Below, in pieces: positions 7,675 to 9,896 of a stretch of 9,896 nucleotides of DNA. The translations under genes were made by a program, and so were the position numbers. The notes beneath the pieces were generated by a model. The model ran no database searches. It saw nothing but the letters and a program-made list of their open reading frames with translations, and was not told the DNA's origin. Source of the stretch: Paludibacter sp. (GTDB lineage Bacteria; Bacteroidota; Bacteroidia; Bacteroidales; Paludibacteraceae); assembly GCA_030655595.1 (NCBI GenBank), contig JAUSNQ010000027.1, positions 1-9,896 on the forward strand, written 5' to 3'. How positions within the stretch are numbered: position 1 is the first letter of the stretch; each line of letters starts with the position of its first letter.

Positions 7675-7762
7675 TATTTGAAGTTTTTTGATGAATCATC
7701 GTCCCTATACAAAGGTTGAAGTTGTGTCGATTCAGTCATCAATGAAATTTGTTGGTAAAATC

Positions 7763-7794
7763 ATAACTATTTCGTATAAACACGAAATAGTTAT
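7763..7794. promoter_or_regulatory. Perfect 13-bp inverted repeat containing ArsR-type operator (site c)
   Basis: Two 13-bp arms, ATAACTATTTCGT at 7763-7775 and ACGAAATAGTTAT at 7782-7794, are perfect reverse complements around a 6-nt spacer. The core ATTTCG-N8-CGAAAT at 7769-7788 has the same arms and spacing as the sites before arsR and the thioredoxin gene. It lies in the arsG-permease gap. On the minus strand the 3' arm is followed by GATTTTACC rather than a T-run, so it is a poor terminator. Operator function is the better reading, although the transcribed hairpin could also affect read-through. Confidence 0.65.
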
Positions 7795-7808
7795 ATAAAA
7801 AAATATCC

Positions 7809-8510
7809 TTATTTAATCCATAAATTTATCACGTAATATAGCCCGACAAGGATAAACAGTACGGAAACAACCCTTCGGAACCACAGCTCGAAGGTTTTGA
7901 TTCTGCTGTAAAGCTTCCCTACATTTCCAACTGCATAGGCCAGAAACCATGCAAAGATAATAACCGGTATTCCGGTCGCAATTGCAAAAACAACGGGTAA
8001 AAATAATCCGCTTGCACTTGAAATGGTCATGGGTATGAGCATCATGAAATCCAATACGCCGCTATACGGACAAAAAGCCAGAGCAAAAACAATCCCAAGA
8101 AGCAAAGAACTCCAGTAACTGCCTTTGCTGCGATCACCAATTTTTTCAGTCAAACCTGAGAACCCCGGAAATTTAATTTTAATCACATCCAACATGAAAA
8201 GTCCGATGATGATGAGTATCGGTCCGAGCAGTTTTTCTCCCCATCCTTGAAATATCATAGAAATTTCCATCTGGCTGGCGCCAAAATATAAAATAACCGC
8301 CAAACCCGTGTAAGTGATTGCGCGCCCCAAGGTGTAAACCAATCCACTCATGAATACCCGCTTGCTGTTTTCAATATCCCGGCTGATAAAACCTATCGCC
8401 GAGATATTGGTTGCTAAGGGACACGGACTGATAGCAGTCATCAGTCCGAGCATCAAAGCTGCAACAATCGAGTATTCTGTATTTTCTAAAATGCTTTGTA
8501 GAAACTCCAT
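7809..8510 (-). CDS. arsG: ArsG-family transporter, CcdA/DsbD-like membrane protein
   Basis: This 233-residue protein has six predicted membrane segments and the CcdA/DsbD membrane fold. The first has the motif AISPCPLATNISAIGFI (Cys30) and the fourth has ALAFCPYSGVLDFMMLIP (Cys147), the two cysteines that form the redox pair in CcdA/DsbD proteins. In ars operons that also carry arsF, this family is described as an efflux permease for trivalent aromatic (aminophenyl) arsenicals. The preceding gene is arsF, ending 5 nt upstream, and a small thioredoxin lies before that, so the three are almost certainly co-transcribed. The conserved Cys pair leaves open a second reading, transfer of electrons across the membrane from the cytosolic thioredoxin to exported ArsF. 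Without the context it would be called a cytochrome c biogenesis or sulfite exporter-like protein. Confidence 0.82.
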   Translation of the reverse strand: MEFLQSILENTEYSIVAALMLGLMTAISPCPLATNISAIGFISRDIENSKRVFMSGLVYTLGRAITYTGLAVILYFGASQMEISMIFQGWGEKLLGPILIIIGLFMLDVIKIKFPGFSGLTEKIGDRSKGSYWSSLLLGIVFALAFCPYSGVLDFMMLIPMTISSASGLFLPVVFAIATGIPVIIFAWFLAYAVGNVGKLYSRIKTFELWFRRVVSVLFILVGLYYVINLWIK

Positions 8511-8515
8511 ATGTG

Positions 8516-8941
8516 TTATTTAATCATCGAATCAACAGCCGATTTAATTTCATTTTTATACCTTTCGGGTTGACTCCGGGCATACATGAAACCGGTTTGA
8601 GTTAAATCGGCTCTCTTATCACCTGAAATTACTAACAAAGATTGTCCGGTTGCTTTGCATTTCTCAGCAATGGCTTTGCTGCTTGCTTCTTCCAAATTGA
8701 TACTGGCAAAGGTAATTTTGCCGCTTTTAACTAATTCCGGATAAAGAGATTCTAGGTGTTTTATTGCTTCCGACTCAACGGTATTGCAAGTCATACACCT
8801 GCGTGTGAAATGGAAATAATAAACCTCTACCTTTTCTGACAAGGCTTTATCGGGTTGCTGCTTAGTTTTGTTTTGAGCTTCGCAAGAGATGCTTCCAAAC
8901 AAGAAGGTGAGCATCAAACTGAATAATAAGAAACGTTTCAT
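8516..8941 (-). CDS. arsF: ArsF-family exported thioredoxin-like protein (nitrophenyl arsenical reduction)
   Basis: This 141-residue protein has an N-terminal export signal (MKRFLLFSLMLTFLFGSISC). Cys20 could be a lipoprotein cysteine, though the residue at -3 (Ser) is not an ideal lipobox. The body is a thioredoxin-like fold with VEVYYFHFTRRCMTCNTVE, giving a CMTC redox motif at Cys49-Cys52. Later elements are KITFASINLEE and SLLVISGDKR. The YYFHxTRRCxTCN pattern is that of the ArsF family, described as part of a system that reduces trivalent nitrophenyl arsenicals (such as reduced roxarsone or nitarsone) to aminophenyl forms. It lies 22 nt after the thioredoxin gene and 5 nt before arsG. 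The signal implies that it works outside the inner membrane, while the thioredoxin has no signal, which affects how the two could cooperate. The biochemical role is from the family, not visible in sequence. Confidence 0.82.
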   Translation of the reverse strand: MKRFLLFSLMLTFLFGSISCEAQNKTKQQPDKALSEKVEVYYFHFTRRCMTCNTVESEAIKHLESLYPELVKSGKITFASINLEEASSKAIAEKCKATGQSLLVISGDKRADLTQTGFMYARSQPERYKNEIKSAVDSMIK

Positions 8942-8963
8942 AATGTTTTTGTATTTATTGAAG

Positions 8964-9200
8964 TTAATATTTTGCGAGTACTTGTTTGATTTCTTCAGCC
9001 GAAGGAACCCGGCCTTTGATTTCTACTTTTTCATTTACCACCAAAGCGGGTGTAGATAAAATATTGTATTGCATGATTTCCATGATATCCTCTACTTTGG
9101 TTATTGTAGCGTTTATCCCGTTTTGTTCCACAATTTCCCTTGTCAATTTCTCTAGTGATTTGCACTTTGGACAACCTGTCCCTAAAATTTTAATTTCCAT
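8964..9200 (-). CDS. Small thioredoxin-family protein (CPKC), possible ArsE counterpart
   Basis: This 78-residue cytosolic protein starts MEIKILGTGCPKCKSLEKL, with a CPKC redox motif at Cys10-Cys13. Then come IMEIMQYNILSTPALVVNEKVEIKG, which holds the conserved cis-proline segment (STPALV), and a C-terminal helix. This is the small redox-active disulfide/thioredoxin_3 family (compare TIGR00412). The frame stays open up to 9305, but that would add 35 residues overlapping arsR and lacking family similarity. The ATG at 9200 puts the first beta strand directly at the N-terminus, as usual, and is the start chosen. In arsEFG-type operons a small thioredoxin-like ArsE works with ArsF in reducing nitrophenyl arsenicals, which this position suggests. 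It may equally recycle ArsF or ArsG thiols. An operator-like repeat at 9220-9239 lies just upstream. Confidence 0.82.
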   Translation of the reverse strand: MEIKILGTGCPKCKSLEKLTREIVEQNGINATITKVEDIMEIMQYNILSTPALVVNEKVEIKGRVPSAEEIKQVLAKY

Positions 9201-9219
9201 AATCTTTGAATTTGTTCTT

Positions 9220-9239
9220 ATTTCGTTAAAACCCGAAAT
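9220..9239. promoter_or_regulatory. ArsR-type operator (site b) before the thioredoxin gene
   Basis: ATTTCG at 9220-9225 and CGAAAT at 9234-9239 form an inverted repeat with an 8-nt spacer, the same arms and spacing as sites a and c. On the minus strand TATATTTC (9242-9235), a 7-of-8 match to the -7 consensus, overlaps the repeat. A second, ArsR-controlled start point for the thioredoxin-arsF-arsG genes is therefore plausible. Confidence 0.6.
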
Positions 9240-9259
9240 ATATTTATAAAAAATTTTAT

Positions 9260-9568
9260 CTATCTCTTGAAAAATTGTGCAAACATCAATTTGGCTTCTT
9301 CCCAATTCTCGCGATTAATACAGTATTTGATGTAAGGAGGATTTATTTCACCCTGAATCAAACCTGCCTTTTTAAGTTCTTTCAAATGCTCCGACAAAGT
9401 TGATCGTGCAATTGGTAAATCGTCAACCATATCACCGCTATAACAACACTTATCCAGGTTGTTGGCAAGAAAATCAAGGATGTAAACCCTTACCGGATTC
9501 GACAGCGCTTTTGAATAACGTGCCAATTTCTCCTGATTATCAGTATAATGTTTTTTATTTGCGGACAT
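9260..9568 (-). CDS. arsR: ArsR/SmtB-family winged-helix repressor
   Basis: This 102-residue protein is the first gene of the ars locus. It has the ArsR fold: an N-terminal helix with KLARYSKALSNPVRVYILDFL (15-34), a recognition region LPIARSTLSEHLKELKKAGLI (51-71) and a wing at about 72-85 (IQGEINPPYIKYCI). Such repressors release DNA when As(III) or an organoarsenical binds cysteine thiols. The classical ELCVCDL site is absent. Instead Cys41-Cys42 (DKCCYSGDM) stand just before the helix-turn-helix, and Cys83 lies in the wing. Together they could form a three-thiol site, within or between subunits. An inverted repeat at 9577-9596 sits between its promoter box and its start codon, which fits autorepression. 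The inducer (inorganic or organic arsenic, or another thiophilic metal) cannot be read from the sequence. Confidence 0.9.
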   Translation of the reverse strand: MSANKKHYTDNQEKLARYSKALSNPVRVYILDFLANNLDKCCYSGDMVDDLPIARSTLSEHLKELKKAGLIQGEINPPYIKYCINRENWEEAKLMFAQFFKR

Positions 9569-9576
9569 TTTAAATC

Positions 9577-9596
9577 ATTTCGTAATTATACGAAAC
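9577..9596. promoter_or_regulatory. ArsR-type operator (site a) in the arsR promoter
   Basis: ATTTCG at 9577-9582 and CGAAAC at 9591-9596 are separated by 8 nt. The inner arms TTTCGTA and TACGAAA are perfect reverse complements. The repeat starts directly at the inner edge of the -7 box at 9596-9603 and covers the predicted transcription start, about 10-20 nt before the arsR ATG, an ideal position for autorepression. Confidence 0.7.
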
Positions 9597-9603
9597 AAAA
9601 GTA
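9596..9603 (-). promoter_or_regulatory. Putative -7 box of the arsR operon
   Basis: The minus strand reads TACTTTTG, matching TAnnTTTG. Its last base is shared with operator a. No TTTG -33 box is seen at the usual 18-20 bp; CTTG at 9619-9616 is too close. The promoter may be weak, or the box may lie elsewhere. Confidence 0.45.
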
Positions 9604-9791
9604 CAGTTATTTTTACAAGTTGATTTGTTTGGGTATATATTTTAGTGTTTTTTAAATTTTGGATGCTGCAAATCATCAATTGCGTACTTTTAAACAGGAG
9701 ATTGCTCTCTTCTTCCTGATTCAATTCTTCAATCACCGTAAATAAATGAACAAAAATGCCTTACTTCATTTTATAATTTAAAAATATTCCT

Positions 9792-9799
9792 TACATTTG
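9792..9799 (+). promoter_or_regulatory. Putative -7 box of dnaN
   Basis: TACATTTG on the plus strand matches the Bacteroidetes -7 consensus and lies 38 bp before the dnaN ATG, giving a leader of about 33 nt. The -33 region (CATT at 9767-9770, spacer 21) is a weak match. No DnaA-box-like sequence was recognised in 9604-9837. Confidence 0.45.
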
Positions 9800-9837
9800 C
9801 CTTTCTCAAAAAAGTAACCGGATAAACATTCAATCAT

Positions 9838-9896
9838 ATGAAATTCAAAGCTTCCAGCACGGTATTATTAAGTCATCTTCAAGCGATAAGCCGCGT
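9838..9896 (+). CDS. dnaN: DNA polymerase III beta sliding clamp (partial, N-terminus)
   Basis: The ATG at 9838 opens a frame to the right edge, encoding MKFKASSTVLLSHLQAISR. This matches the N-terminus of the beta clamp in Bacteroidetes (MKFxxSSxxLLxxLQAISRVI). The clamp is a ring-shaped homodimer that tethers the replicative polymerase to DNA. Only 19 residues are visible, so the call depends on this short but characteristic stretch, and the rest of the gene must lie to the right. It is the only plus-strand gene, divergent from arsR across a 269-bp spacer. Confidence 0.8.
   Translation, partial: MKFKASSTVLLSHLQAISR

Noticed and set aside
9201..9305. Upstream in-frame extension of the thioredoxin gene to a start at 9305
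   Set aside because: It would overlap the end of arsR, run through operator b, and add 35 residues with no similarity to the family. The ATG at 9200 gives a normal thioredoxin N-terminus.
9604..9837. Replication origin next to dnaN
   Set aside because: No DnaA-box-like sequence or repeat cluster was seen, and dnaN is not a reliable origin marker in Bacteroidetes.

Overview
The window looks like a chromosomal piece of a low-GC, anaerobic or facultatively anaerobic member of the Bacteroidota, most likely Bacteroidales or a relative. Four things point there: a type IX secretion C-terminal sorting domain on a surface protein; promoter-like boxes of the Bacteroidetes form TAnnTTTG rather than sigma-70 boxes; start codons without clear Shine-Dalgarno sequences; and dnaN and oxaloacetate decarboxylase sequences of Bacteroidetes type. 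No tRNA, rRNA, CRISPR array, transposase or insertion sequence is visible. Nearly all genes lie on the minus strand, so the transcription order runs from high to low coordinates.

Region 1-1110 holds the 5' part of an ORF6N-domain gene cut by the left edge, and a tetraheme quinol dehydrogenase of the NrfH type, each with its own TATATTTG promoter box. No nrfA follows nrfH inside the window. Region 1111-2728 holds a BspA-like leucine-rich-repeat surface protein with eleven repeats at an exact 23-residue period, a signal peptide and a T9SS tail. Region 2729-6284 is a complete membrane-bound, sodium-pumping decarboxylase operon transcribed oadG-oadA-oadB, with a promoter box upstream. The leucine-rich-repeat gene and oadB are each followed by an almost identical 41-nt hairpin terminator.

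Region 6355-9603 is an arsenic/organoarsenical resistance locus in the order arsR, a small CPKC thioredoxin (possible arsE), arsF, arsG, and a DUF318/ArsP-type permease. Three inverted repeats of the form ATTTCG-N8-CGAAA(T/C) sit before arsR, before the thioredoxin gene and before the permease gene. They are the probable operators of this ArsR, and they form the most coherent signal in the window not explained by the genes themselves. The three redox components (cytosolic CPKC, membrane CcdA-like C30/C147, exported CMTC) also resemble a DsbD-type electron relay split over three genes.

At the right edge dnaN (DNA polymerase III beta clamp) starts on the plus strand, divergent from arsR, so the resistance locus directly abuts a core replication gene.
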